This document shows, in pieces, positions 12,727 to 25,612 of a stretch of DNA of 64,000 bases. Positions within the stretch are counted from its first letter, which is position 1; each line of letters opens with the position of its first letter. Under the pieces are notes generated by a model. It did not search any database. It was not told where the DNA came from and saw only the letters and a list, made by a program, of their open reading frames with translations. A program made the position numbers and the translations under genes. This stretch comes from Torreya grandis (taxonomy: Eukaryota; Streptophyta; Pinopsida; Cupressales; Taxaceae). The stretch lies in assembly GCA_037957365.1 (NCBI GenBank), contig JARHVA010001737.1:1443001-1507000 (forward strand), read 5' to 3'.

Positions 12727-13591
12727 TATAGATGAAATTTTGAGCTAAATGGATTTAATTGTGAAATTACATCAAAACACCCAAAATTTCAATCCACCAA
12801 TTGAGATATAGAGCCATTAGGATAAAAATGCAAACACAAATGAATATTTATTGCAATACTTAAATTCTAAATTTAATTACTCCAAACTAATATTAAATAA
12901 TAAAATACTAAAGGATTTGGATTGAGATTTACTTATAATAGACTCAGATTTGTAGCATTATGATGGCTTGATTCATTGACTTGGATGATGGGCTAATTGA
13001 TTATGTATTTATTAATTTCCATGGAGATTTCATGGATTCAATAGATAGTTTGGCCATGGAGGAGTGGCTTGTTTAAATATATTAAGGGAGGGAAGAGAAA
13101 TGGTCTCCATTCAAATTCAGTTGTTGTAAGATCAAAGGAGGAGGATTATTCAAGGAATTAAAAATTCCTTAGAAGCCTTTAGAATATAGGCTTCTAGACA
13201 AGAAGGGACAAGTTAGAGGGGATTCTAGAATTGGAGGATTTTATAATCCTCTTAGGGACTAATTAGGATCAGTATGGGATTAGTATGGGATATTAGATAG
13301 GTCATTAGGGACTAGGGATGTAGGAGAGCCTATGAATAGGATAGGGTAGGTGGGCAGATGGGTCATGGGAATTTTAAATTCCCAAATAATGGATAAGTGG
13401 GATTAGGTAGTAGATAATGAGGATTAGGTAAATTGATTAATTTGTGGGATGAGGTGTAAGGTTAATAGAAGAAGAATAATGGAAATGGGGATATGATTTA
13501 ATTATTTAATTAGGACTATGGTTACAGGATTAATTAAGATAATTAGTGGGATTAGTAAAATGGCTATGGAGATCATATTTACATTCATAAA
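12727..13591 (-). repeat. Solo LTR of the element 4 family (copy C)
   Basis: This 865-base copy matches the LTRs at 1478 and 10144 over its whole length. Its left flank matches that of copy A and its right flank matches that of copy B. That is the pattern left when the two LTRs of an element recombine and the internal part is lost. The expected target repeat is degraded (gtttt on the left, tgttc on the right). Confidence 0.75.
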
Positions 13592-14768
13592 TGTTCCATG
13601 AACCCTTATTAATCTTACTATTTATTCATAAAAACATAGTCCCATTATACATATGCATAGCATCACATATACTATAGTGACAGATATTGCACTGATGCAT
13701 GTTCCTTAGTAGTACCACTAGTTTATTGCACTAGATATTGAGTGGGGAGGTACCTATGATCATCTATTGGATGAGATCATAAGTTAGTCTCTTCATATAT
13801 TCAAAAAATACCAAAAAAATAAATAAATAAAATTAAAAATCTAAAAAACAATCCAGTGTATAAATATTCTATTGGCTCCTTAGAATATATGTGTTAGTTT
13901 CATGTTGATGGATATTATATCAATTTCCTATACATACACATGTTTCATACTTATATTTGAGTGTGATACAGACAGACACAAATACATGATCTATGCACTT
14001 ATGGATGTTGGGTTTTTCCTCTTGTCATGTCACTAGGATGTTGGAGACATCCGCCTTATTTGATCATGATACATCTAGGTTATATCATTCTATGGTCACT
14101 TTACATTATCATGTTTGAGTTTACATATGTACGCATGCCTTTATCCATGATTACATATTGTGTAGTGTACTTGATATGTTATGTACTTGACATTTTTTTG
14201 TGAACACATTTGATCCATAGGCTAGTATGCTATATTTATTTTAGTTGCTTATGCTTTCATTTATGCACTTCCTTGAGTGTCTTGCCTTGTTATTATCTTG
14301 CTTGTTTGAGAATTTAAATATGGTCCATTTTTATGACCCCCATGCATTTGTTTACTTATTTAACATTTGATATGTCATTGCTTGTTGCATGGACAATTTG
14401 ATATGTCGTTGTTTCTTTTGTGGACATTCAACTAATTCATGTCCATTAGATTGTGTGGCATTTGAACATGCCCCTTATTTGTGGTCTTCTTGGTCTATGG
14501 ATTATTTATTTGATTTTAAGTGCTCTCATGTATGTGATTGATTGTTTAATGAGATTGTACTATTACTATCTATATGTTTCCATGATATTTATCATGTATC
14601 TTAGGCCTTGATGTGATCACATTCTATGCACTTTATTGATACATTTACCTAGATAGGTTCTCTTATATGTTAAATGGTTCATTCACAATTATATGGTTAT
14701 CTTATCCATTTGATATGAGGTAACCACCATTTTCTATCTTCCCTCACATCAAAGGGGTGGTATATCAG

Positions 14769-15043
14769 TTGGGGTATGTCATAGAGATATGGCTTCCACA
14801 TATTTTTAGTTTCATATTTAGAGGGGGAATGTCATATAGGCATGGATTCCACATGTTCACAATCTCATATTTAGTGGGAGCATGTTTTAGAAACATGTTC
14901 TCCACACTTATTCACTATGCAGCATACCCAAATTACATTGGGGGCATGTTGGGAAACATGTCCTCCATATTGGCACTTATATCAATTTTAAAATTTATTC
15001 ATATATAGTGGGAGGCATGTTTTGGAAACATTTTATCCACACA
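14769..15043. repeat. Five palindromic subrepeats, unit 2
   Basis: Copies at about 14769, 14821, 14874, 14938 and 15008 correspond one to one with those of unit 1. The copy at 14874-14908 is the best-preserved palindrome. Copy number has not changed since the segment duplicated. Confidence 0.7.
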
Positions 15044-15323
15044 GTTTTGAAATTAGTCAAATTGCGTAGTTATATGATTCAAATACACATTTATGGTAGA
15101 ATTTTATACATTGGTACCATTATTATATGCAGCTTGAGCATGAGACATATCTAAGTGTATATGTTATGTAATGTGAACCTAATATTGTAAAATAAAATCA
15201 GTTTTAGATTCAAAATACTTTCAAAGACTATCACCACCCACCAGTTTATAATTTTACATATTATATTGAGCCAATATACTACATTAGTTGGTTCACTTTT
15301 TGGTATGGTTGAGGTAATTAAAT

Positions 15324-17590
15324 CATTTAGTATTTCTAAGATGTTAGTTTGGACATGATTTTATCATACATCCTCTCCATTTTGATAGTGTGATTTGACA
15401 TGGTTCACTCACACTCACTAGGTTATAAGTATGAAGGGGTTGCATAATTAAGCTAGTCTCAACTGCCATGTGGTAATCCATTGTTTCTCTAAGGTTTGGG
15501 GAATGTGCCCTCCTATCTCTCTCTATCTATCTATATCCTTAGATATATGCACTTTCCATATTTATACTTGTCTTACTCTTAATTTTAGTGATTCATAATG
15601 ATACATATTTCAAATGAAATTGCTAAAAGGCAAGATGATTACATCGATACATAAGTGTACTCCTAAACCTTACTCTCTTTCAATTTAAATCATTTAAATG
15701 TTTCTAATTTCAGATTATATACACTGATTATATATTTTAATATGCTCTTAGTTGCAGGCCAGTCACTAGCAAAGCACTTAAGTTAGATCAAGCAAAGGTA
15801 AGGTGTAATATACACACCCAGACATGCATTCTTTTTCTTTTAAACTAAAAATTTCATTACTAGATTAAAGAGGGGAAATATAGATGATATTTATGATTTA
15901 TATAACACTTTATCATTGTACACTTGGAAAATACAAACCTTGGTTTTTCATTGAGGTTCTATACCTTTTCCATTTTTTAATGTCTCACATTTACTCTCTC
16001 TTGTGCCCCTTGGCATACCTCTTAGTCCGACCAGTATTATGTTGATGATCTAGGTATTCTATCTTTCCTAGAATGCTTAAAACCTATTTATCTTATACCT
16101 CTACAAGTTTTGAACTTGTACCTATTTTCCTACTCCCTAGAGGATTACATCTCATACAAACACCTAAGTTAATATAGATGTCATGTTCTGACATAAGTGT
16201 CCAGTGCCCTAAAGTCATCTAATTTTCAAATGAAATGTATCCTAATGGTCGGCCTAAATGATATTATATGAGATATTCTCCTTATATGAGTGGTATATAT
16301 GCATGATCATTCCTCATTCTAATCTCACCTAACATTTTGATAAAAGAGCATTTAATTGAGAAAATATTCCCTATTTTCTCATATTTCCATATCATTCATA
16401 GGGATAACATATCTACAGGGCTGAAGTATAGGAGTAACCCAAGAGATATATTTTAAAGTTATAAACTGGGTCAATTTTTTATTTTTTTATCACATATTTC
16501 ATGATTCAAAAATAATCCAACACATAGGAGATATCTACATAAGTTTAAGGCCCTCTTCAAAGTATTGAGTATGTAGGAAATGTTCATTGAGAGATGGGTC
16601 TTTGGAGTAGATCAACACCATGTTCCCACTAATCCATTTCTTCTAAAACCACTATGAAGATGGATAAATAGGGTTTGATCATTTTATAAGGAGAGACAGT
16701 CCATGACCTAGATCTTAATGCACTAGAGTGAAGGTGATGATGAACCTAGAAGCATCCAGGTGGTAACATCTAGTTTTAGTAGGTATTATGTACTAGACAC
16801 CTATGTCTAATCTAGACAATAATTTTGACATAACCATCCCATTATGACATAAGTGTCCATAGCTATATAATCACTAAATCCAAAAATTTTGTTATTGTTC
16901 CAAAATATTCTTCAAGTTCTTGTCTGTCCACATCTAGATATGTATTAACATCACAACTAGCTAAGTATCTTATTTATTTATCATTGTAATATCTAGCATA
17001 GTTATGTTCCTTATTTTTAGCATATATTAGTATAATAAAATTTTTATATGTCTTATCTAATTTTTGTAATTAATTAGTCTACTATAAATATGTTTATCAC
17101 ACTTATGATTATTCATTTTTATATTCTTAACCTTATACATACCCTATATTAGGATCCATATCCAATTTAGGGTTAAATAAAGTGATCCTATAGCTAGGTT
17201 TAGCATATAAAATTTGTCATGCCCTAATATAAAAAAATATCCAATGGGTTTTATTTGATTTATCTTCTCAAAATCTTGATCGATAAGACAAGATAAGTTG
17301 CATGTCTATCTTAATTTGTTGTAAATAATGTTTGTGTAGGATATTTAGTAGGTTTGAAATAGACAATGATATTCATGTAAGTTTTTAATAGTAAAATGAA
17401 AGGTTTAACTCATATGTTAACATTAAAGTGTGAGATAATGGCATATTAGGACCTTTTTATGTGCTCAATTCATGTGTTGTAAATGTGTATCAAGTTTGTC
17501 ATTTCAAGTATGAAATACCAAATTTTAATATTTACACTAGCTATCAAAAATAACTAGTATTCATGAAATAAACAAAAATCTACCACTCAA
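15324..17590. other. AT-rich DNA, nothing recognised
   Basis: No frame, known domain or RNA gene was identified. A short word TGACATAAGTGTCC occurs twice (near 16187 and 16845). The stretch is probably old repeat sequence, but I cannot assign it. Confidence 0.4.
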
Positions 17591-18129
17591 ACATGGAAAT
17601 ACATGCATTAAGGTCACTTAAAAATCTCAATAACCCCATAAGAATCCACATCAATGTAATCCAATGCATGTGTGGGACATACCATCTAACCAATTATGGT
17701 GCCAACCACCACATCAATAACATTGTTAGCTATTATTCTAGTAATCTTATCTTCTATGTGATCTCTACCACCAACCATCAGAGAACCAACCCCCACTATA
17801 CCACCCATATGAATACCATCATGGATACTTCATACCTTAATTTTCCTTTCATTCCTTCTTCACTACACCATCAATAGAAACCACTAGAGTTGTCCTCGTC
17901 ATCATATTTTTTGTGGTCACCAATACCACTATTGAATCCAACACCTCTCTCATCCAATTTGACATGAAAGACAACCCCATTATCAAAGTTGAAAAAATAA
18001 AAATAATTAGACCATTTAAAGACTTTAGCTACTCATGATTTTGATCTTAAAGGAAGAGTGGGGCAGTTTATTCCATCATAACCTACCCCTACCAAATTCT
18101 TCCAATCTTGGCCATCTATCCACTTTGCT

Positions 18130-18560
18130 ATCAATAACCAAGTCTTCAAGATAATAAATTCCCTAGTTTTCTATAAATTTTCCTTCCTAAATGGCTTCAT
18201 GAAAGTAGTGGTTTACTTCCCAAACCCCAAAGGAGACTAAAATATATGAAGCTCTCCCTAATATGTTCTAAATTTTCCATATTTTTTTATTTTCAATTTT
18301 TAATATCATGAATCAAAACCATAGAATATCCCTCTAAAATAATATATTCAATAACACATTGAACCAATGCCTTGAGGCATAAAATTGAATCCTAAGCTTC
18401 CTCCTCATTATTGGTTCCATCCACCAACTTCAGAGTGGTAGCATGAATTAGAGAGAGAAATATCTAATTATACAACCATCCTCGAATGCCCTTCGATTGC
18501 CTCTATCTGCTCCATTGAAATTGAGCTTAAAGAAACTAAGAACAGGGGGAACCTAATCTA
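18130..18560 (-). pseudogene. LINE (L1-type) C-terminal RNase H remnant
   Basis: Read on the minus strand this gives KLNFNGADRGN, CIIRYFS, then in another frame VDGTNNEEEA, ILEGYSMVLIHDI and finally WEVNHYFHEAI. These correspond in order to the plant RNase H-like domain found at the end of many plant LINE polyproteins (K-x-NFDGA-x-x-GNPG, C-x-IRD, TNN-x-AE, EGDS, H-x2-REAN-x-x-AD). Catalytic positions are lost (DGA to NGA, EGDS to EGYS) and at least one frameshift is present. No reverse transcriptase was found to the right. Confidence 0.55.
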
Positions 18561-19539
18561 ACTAATCCTCCCTGCACCACATTGCAAATAGAACCCTTGA
18601 CCTATCAATGAGGGGAAATAATTTTCTAAATTTATATTGTATATAAATTTCCTATTTTTTTAATTAAAGAAAAATATGTTTAAATCCTATAATTTGTTTT
18701 ATTTTTTATTTTTTACCATTTACAGATTTTTGAAAAAAAATAACTAGATTTATGATAATCATAAATTGGCTAATAGATTTATAGTTGCATTAGGGGGTAC
18801 CCATGGTATGTCTCCCCATTCCTCCCACCCTCATTCCTCATCGTCTCCCTATAGGGAGCCATCTTCATCTACCTGAACATCATGTCAGAATGAATGTCCC
18901 TTAGACATGCCTCTTTTAATTGTCATTTTTTTCCCCTTGACATGTTTGCTTCATGCCATTTATTTAATTTCACATGGTCCTTAGACCTACTTCCCATTCA
19001 CATTCTCATTACACTGGATGTGGAGATGATGATTATCTCAATCCCACTCCACCTATATATCCTTGTAGAGAGCCACCACTATATAATAATACAAATTTAT
19101 CATGGGTGGATTAGGGACATATATATGAGGTATTTTTATAGCATCATGAACCGTGTTATCCATATAGATGTTATCAGAGATGTATTCCTAGACAGAAATG
19201 ACATGTATATTAAAAATTTAAATTAAATTTATATTTTAAATTTATCTTTTAATATGTTTTATATTTATAAGTTATAGACTTTTAATACTTTTTTGATGCA
19301 GGGCATGCAATGCCAAATTAATCAATTTAGTGAAGGAGGAGGTAGAAGATTACATTAATGTATTATATGTCAACTTCCTAAGAAAGTGAAAAGCTTGACT
19401 TGTAAATTAAATTAGGGGCCTATATTATGACTTGTTGGATGAGGAAAACTCTTTTTTTATAAAATGATAATTTGAATAAAAATGTGATGTTTTAATACGT
19501 TATGCTTTACATTGTATAAAAAAATTACAATACAAGTAT

Positions 19540-20190
19540 AATATAATTGTGAGGAAGAACTTCCCTACAATAAAATAGGGACAACCTACAGAGAAAATAG
19601 AGGGACACATTGCCATGATTAAAGTGCAAAACTGTTGGGAGTTAAATTTTGTTATGTGACTTAGTCATCCTCACTATACATTTTTTAAAGATGTACTAGG
19701 CAATTAATTTTTGAAAATTTTATATATATTTAAAATATTTAAAATTATACATCTTTAAAAAAAATTACTGCAAATTATATTTTTAATTTTTAAAGTTATT
19801 TTTGTGTCCTCTCGTTATAAATGTAAGTCTTGGAATTGCCTCATTGACTATTGGAATCATCTTGATGTGAATAGGCAAGTAAACTAATTTTAATTCAGCA
19901 GGGAAATAAGGTCACCAATCTCACATGACCCATGGGATTTGAAGGAGCATGCACCCAATTTATAAGTATACTAGTTTATTTATTTTCCATAAATGAATTT
20001 TCTAATTTGAATTTTATTTTATTCAGAATGCCATTAATTATTATATTTACATTTTTGTAACTAAAAAAAGACTATAAGGAGTGGTTCCAACCTTGGCATG
20101 AGGAGCACATTTGTACTTATGGATAATTTTTACTAAAGAAGGAAATAGCAATGAATAGATTCCTACCAAAAGAGTTACAATGTTTAAATT
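19540..20190 (+). pseudogene. Possible plant transposase remnant (Ptta/En-Spm-like)
   Basis: Broken plus-strand frames give YKCKSWNCLIDYWNHLDVNR at about 19816-19875, then GHQSHMTHG near 19910 and KEWFQPWHEEHICTYG near 20078. The order resembles the plant transposon family with W-x3-V-x-Y-W, NR-x3-Q-x3-TxGs and a later W-x2-TH-x4-G block. The match rests on a few scattered residues with stops and frameshifts, so it is tentative. The short repeats at 21530-21740 could be the subterminal region of the same element. Confidence 0.3.
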
Positions 20191-21529
20191 GATTTTGGAA
20201 TAAACACTTGTAGTTTATTTCACATTGTGCTATAGTATGAATCTAATCACTTGTTACAAGAATTGTTGATTTCAGAGCTCTATCCCTTGGTCCACCCATT
20301 TTCATATAAATTAAGATTGCATTGAATTTTAAATTGATCAATATTAATAAGATTCAATTTGATAATAGCGATGATCTTAAAGTAATTGGAAATAAATATG
20401 CTTCAGTTATTTTTTTCAAAAAATAACTTTCTCTTTTCCATTTCATAGTTGGTATTAGTGTCATTTAATAAATGTATATTAAATTCATAAATGTTTTAAG
20501 GTGTTTCCAAGGTGGTTTTCCTACTGTAAGATGTTTTAGTCTAGAAAACTAGTCCATTTTTTGAAAGAGTATCTCAATTGCATATTTTTGTTTTTTATTA
20601 TGTATATGATGCAACAGTGATGCACTATGTTTTTTATTTTTTATTAACTGTTTTTTAATTTATATTTAATATTCAGTGCTAATGTGATGATAAAATGTGA
20701 AAAAACTTGCGCAAACCTATCACAAAACATGTGCTAGTAAAAATGTTTAGCAATGTCTCTCTTTTTTGGCATTTCACAATAACAATGCAAAATATCATTA
20801 TTTTTGCCAGCCAAAAAAAAAATTAAAAATGCTGATCTGGGACACAAATTTGATTTTAGTGATGGCATAATTTACATTTCATATAGTAGTTAATATATAT
20901 TATATTTTTTTTTTTGTATGTTTCATAAATATATTTTATGATATTTTTAATAATTAATTTTTTTACATTTTATGTTGGGTAAATGCTAAATTGACCCAAA
21001 TTAAAAATGGAATAATGCTTCTAATTATAGATGATATGATGAAGACTATTTTGGTTATATTACTTCAAGGGATGCATGTAGGTCCCAACCCAATAATGGC
21101 AATGGGGATGTTGATGGTTAGGAATATGCCAGTGAGTGATGGGATGGGGGTGATATAGGGTTCCAAATGATGTAGTTGACCCTAATGATTATGTTATATG
21201 GGGTCAATCATGGCTATACCTTTCACTTTATGACTATTATTATGAATTTCACTTTATTGTTATGTTATTTTTTTATTGTGTGGTTACACGTTTACTTATA
21301 TTATAGTTATCGCATTCAAATTTATTTATATTATCATAATTAAATATTATTATTCACATTATTTATTTTTATGCATATCATCTAAATTAACATCATCATT
21401 ATATAAATATATAAATAATAATTATAATTTTATAATAAAATAATATTATTTTATAAAAAGTAACATTTGAAAATTATAATTAACTAAAAACTAATATTTT
21501 TTAATATAATTTCAATAATTAAATTTAGA

Positions 21530-21740
21530 CTAAAATTTTAGTTTAATTCAATCCATTGTCACACGTAAATTTAGACATAGTGTCAAGCTTAATGTCACAT
21601 TTAATTTAGACCTAGTATCGCACTTAAATTCAGACTTAGTGATGAAGCTTTAAGTCACCTTAGTGACATACCCTAATACCACTTAGGTGATGTTAGGGCC
21701 CATCACTAAGATGACATTAGGGCTCATCACTATGAATTTA
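21530..21740. repeat. Cluster of short direct repeats, CACTA-like subterminal region
   Basis: TTTAGAC(A/C)TAGTRTC-like words occur three times (about 21567-21650), and TTAGGGCYCATCACTA occurs twice (about 21695 and 21718). Dense short repeats containing CACTA/TAGTG are usual at the ends of CACTA DNA transposons. No terminal inverted repeat or 3-base target duplication was confirmed. Confidence 0.4.
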
Positions 21741-21789
21741 AGGTGTCATTATATATATTTTAAAATAGAAACAAACATAGTGACTGACT

Positions 21790-23305
21790 AAAGTACCCTA
21801 TTTGATTTTAATCTGGACTTTAGGGATGAGATTTGGATTTTGAAATTTCTTGTTTTATGACTTAAATGTGACTTTAAGATGATGTAAAAGAGATTTTAAA
21901 TAATAAAAATGTTATAATGTCATGTGTTCTCATTTCTTTGGTAGAGAGGTGGAAAATATATAAATTGTAAATAGCTAATTTTGGTAAAATATATGTAGTT
22001 GCAACTATTTTTCATGTTTTCATACATTTGGCTTATTTTTATACATTTGGATCTTTTCAATACTATTTTTATTTTTATAGGTCCATGTATTATCTTCACA
22101 TGCCTTGGGATTTCCTTACAACTTTAATTTCAATTCACTTTATGTCAAATATAATACCTTCATTCAATTTAGAATGCTTGAAAACCTACATATCAACTAT
22201 TTACTTGTCCTGATATGACCCTAGATGCTTATGGATTGTCAAAATTACTATTTTAGGTTTTTTATTTCCAATTTCATATCTATTCTAAAAATAATCTAAC
22301 TACTCTCAAAGTCATCCCAAAAATGATTGTGTCAGTTGTGGGACCTGTATGCAATTTTCATGTTTTTCGTGTGCCTTGAATATCAAATTTCACATTTTTT
22401 TATGGTCAACCTATACAAAAATGTCTTAGAATTAAAATTAAAATATGCCTATATATATTCTTCTACCCTAAGTCATTTTTACACTACACACATTTAATAT
22501 ATCTTTCATACAATTTTAAAAGACCCTACACATTGATCATATTTTTCACGCTTCATCTACTAGAGTCTTTTGGTTACATACTTGTACCAAAATAAGGTTA
22601 CATTTAGTGAAGGAGCATGTAGCATTATTGATTATCATAGGTAAAAAAGGTAACAACTTCTCTAACATGGGGATGGAACAAACACATGCATGGAAATACA
22701 TGATTCACGATTGTCAATGTGTATGGACATGTGTTTGTAACCTGCAAGGGGGCCTAAGCCATTAACTTTATATATTTCATTGAGTCTTTCAAGGATATAT
22801 TGCTATATTGTGGTGGATTAGAATTACATTAAAGGCAACAATATTCAAACATCTTTACATGCTTATTCAAAAATCTAAGAGATTTTTATGTGCAACTACT
22901 GGTAATGAAGAGTTCCAATAAATTTCATACTATGATAATCAATAAATATATTTTTATAGCATGTTTACATTTTTTTTTAGGAATTATCCCTTTCAACATC
23001 ATATGAAATCGATTGAATTTTTTTGGAGCAGTACAAAGGTGATCACTTAAACAAAACATAATTTGATTTTTAGAGTTCATTCTACATAGTTCCAAACATT
23101 TTTATTTGCATTTTTAGTATCTTTCAAGATCCTAGTAAGTCATAAACATTTATTTATCAATATTATTCCTCATCTTTTTATTTATTTTGAATATTTAAAG
23201 TGCATGGTGCTTTTATCCCCTCCCATTGGCCCTAGGTAGATCTGAACTATTGTTTAATATTGTATTTAATTAGATTTATCTTGTGTCATTATTTTACCTA
23301 GTTGG
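21790..23305. other. AT-rich DNA, nothing recognised
   Basis: No domain, RNA gene or repeat boundary could be supported between the repeat cluster ending near 21740 and the LTR starting near 23306. Confidence 0.4.
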
Positions 23306-23751
23306 TGTTACTAAGCCCTTAATCACTAGAAAGTATTTGAATATGTGTGTCCAAATTGTGACTAGCATAATATTTTACATATTCATATGATAATTATATA
23401 TCTTAACATTAGTAGTAGTTTCAACCTATAGAGTATCCATAGCCTTAGTAGAGTAAATATAGGAGGTAGTGGTTAATATTAAATCATTGTATTACAATTT
23501 TTGTTAATATTTAAATATTGTGAAGGTTTTCCTATCAAAGTGGCTCATTCATATATTTCTAATATTTTGCTTTGATTTCAATATTTAGTGTGGATATGCT
23601 CTATTTAGCTCTTATTATTTTGATATATTATTGTCTCCCTACTCTTGAAATTTATATTTCCATCTATTGTTATGAATTTTCTTTGTATATATAAATAATT
23701 TCATTACAATAGGTATCATATCTTCTATATGTATAACATTATTTTTCTACA
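23306..23751 (+). repeat. Element 6 5' LTR
   Basis: A 446-base sequence starting TGTTACTAAGCCC and ending TTCTACA. It aligns with 35648-36065; the best-matching block contains gagtatccatagccttagta in both. The two copies are clearly diverged, so insertion was old. The bases just after it (TTGGGTCAAAATC) may be a decayed TGGTATCAGAGC-type primer site. Confidence 0.65.
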
Positions 23752-24281
23752 TTTTTTGGGTCAAAATCAGTTTATGTTCAATGTTGTTAAAGGATTAAAA
23801 AATTTAACTTTTGATTTAAAAGGAATTTAAAGTTTTTTTCAACATAGTATCATTTTAGGTTTTTTATTAACTTAAAAAAATATTTGTGTAATATATCATT
23901 TTGCTAAAATTATCTTGATGAGGTGATTAAAAATAACATATACTTTTCAACCCAATTTTTTAGGGTTATCAAATTTTTCATATGTTATGTACCCTTGCAA
24001 AATATACCATTCATTAGATTTATATCGATGAGAAGATTCCAAAACTATAATTTTCATTATATATACTCTTTAACCCTAAACCCTAAAATATTTGCATGGC
24101 TAGTCCACACTAGCGGTTGAGGCAAGGCTTCTAACACCCTATAGGAAACACATAATAAATAAGAGATAGATATCCAAATCAATGGATATTTATCTTGATA
24201 AATCATAGAGTGAGCCAAACTGATTATAGTGTGTGAAACATACAAAATTAAATTTTTAATAAAGTAAATTTGGATAAAATT
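23752..24281 (+). other. Element 6 leader fragment
   Basis: About 530 bases between the 5' LTR of element 6 and the inserted element 1, with no recognisable Gag. The last five bases (24277-24281, aaatt) are one half of the target duplication of element 1. Confidence 0.4.
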
Positions 24282-25586
24282 TGTAGACACCGAAATTGTG
24301 TCTAACCCTTGTCATCCTCCCCTTAACCCCCATTTTATTCTCCCACACCTATTTAACCCCTATCGATCATTTTCCCATGAGCCTTGACCCTGGCAGCATG
24401 TAAAAAAGAGAAAAAAGCTAAAGTTAGCCTCTGTCCCCATTATGCATCCGTCGACATCGGTCACTACTCAGCCGACGTCGCCAACGTCAATCACTACTCG
24501 ACCGACATTGACAGTCCTGATGGCGTTGGTTATCCTTAATACTGTGTTCTCGACCTGAACGCAGGATCTGTTATCCGTTATCCATTATCTGTTATTCATT
24601 ATTTGGTTGCCAATTAGTTTCTCGATCAGTTATCAGACCTTCTTTCAAAACATTCTTTCATTCGATTTTCGAAACGATCAACCAACTTTTGCATTCAATC
24701 AATCTGCAATCCAATCTCTCATATTTCTCTCTCCAGTATAGGTATTCTACTTCAGTCATCTCGCTGGAGGTCTGCTACATCAAACTTTTGCAACACACCA
24801 ACAACATCAATTATGTCTCCTACTCTATCTTGAGCATATAACAGGTAAGCATTTTGTTCTGTGCTTTTTATTTTGTTCTCTAGTTATTATTTTTAATTGC
24901 TATCACCACCCCGATCTAGATTTAGACCACAGACCCGACCTTACTTCCTCCCGTATCACCTCTATCCACCCTTTTCAGAATATACAATCTATAACTCTGC
25001 CTAGATCCCTACACAAACCCCCAAACAATCCCTCTGACTCCCAAACCGGCTCTCTAACCCTCAGACAAAACTTCAGACCATTCTGCAATCTTAAAACCTT
25101 GTCCAAACCCGACCAGACCCCGTCCAAAAAACTGCTGCCCTGACCGATGCCGGTCATTACCCCTACCAATGCCGGCACTTTAACCGATGTCAGCACAGAG
25201 AACGACACCAGCGACTGTGCAGAGCAATTTGCTGCATATCAAGTACACATTTTGCTTTCTGTCTTTTATTTCTTTCATTCTGTCTTTCACTATTTCTATT
25301 TTTGCCAAATATTCTATTTTTAATCAGTGGGTTGATATCCCTCAAGGAAGTCTTCGTACTTCAGGGATCAAGCTTTTGCTTGACAGCCCACCATCTCCTC
25401 ATCTAACATTTTTCGTGTTTTAGTCTCTTTTTCTTTGCAGGTGTCATTCTTCCATAGCCAAAGAGGAGTACCTTCTGACATCTAATTTCAGTGCGCACGA
25501 CTTCATCTGGGTATCTTCTAACCCTAGACCATCTCTTAGTTTCTTATTTCTCTTTTGAATGTGAAAGCAAAATTAGCATAAAAACA
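24282..25586 (+). repeat. Element 1 5' LTR
   Basis: A 1305-base LTR. It differs from the 3' LTR at roughly 8 percent of positions over the first 170 bases, mostly transitions, so the insertion is not recent. It holds ACGT-core palindrome clusters (24448-24530 and 25142-25215), a 7-base tandem repeat (TTATCCR-type, about 24568-24605), and splice-site-like sequences (donor at 24845, acceptor at 25440). Confidence 0.9.
24448..24530. promoter_or_regulatory. ACGT-core palindrome cluster in element 1 5' LTR
   Basis: Degenerate copies of ACCGACGTCGGT occur as tcgacatcggt, gccgacgtcgcc, accgacattgac and tggcgttggt. Adjacent half-sites are separated by a CACTACTC spacer, so GACATCGG and CCGATGTC can also pair as a hairpin. 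A second cluster lies at 25142-25215. The palindrome contains ACCGAC (core of the plant DRE/CRT element) on both strands and GACGTC (a bZIP C-box core). A regulatory role is inference. Confidence 0.5.
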
Positions 25587-25612
25587 TTCTGGCACACCTG
25601 GTGGGACCCTAG
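25587..25612 (+). other. Element 1 primer binding site
   Basis: Directly after the LTR end the sequence is ttctggcacacctggtggga. TGGCAC(A/G)CC is the start of a familiar plant Ty3/gypsy primer site. The TGG is complementary to a tRNA 3' CCA. The specific tRNA cannot be named from this alone. Confidence 0.65.

Larger units (their letters stand above)
12370..15323 (+). repeat. Tandem segment, unit 2
   Basis: This is the second copy of the segment described at 1120-12345, containing the end of the plus-strand gypsy protease region, a solo LTR and the subrepeat block. Within it, 14064-14485 is absent from unit 1, where the flanking sequences meet at about 11500. Homology stops after ttgaggtaattaaat at 15323. 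Confidence 0.7.

Noticed and set aside
18894..19226. 110-codon open frame as a host gene
   Set aside because: No motif, low-complexity AT-rich context, no supporting splice or homology signal.
24069..24087. Telomere-like CCCTAAACCCTAAA
   Set aside because: Only two units inside AT-rich DNA; too short for an interstitial telomere.
24448..24530. CRISPR-like array
   Set aside because: Plant DNA; units are degenerate palindromes with short irregular spacing and no unique spacers.
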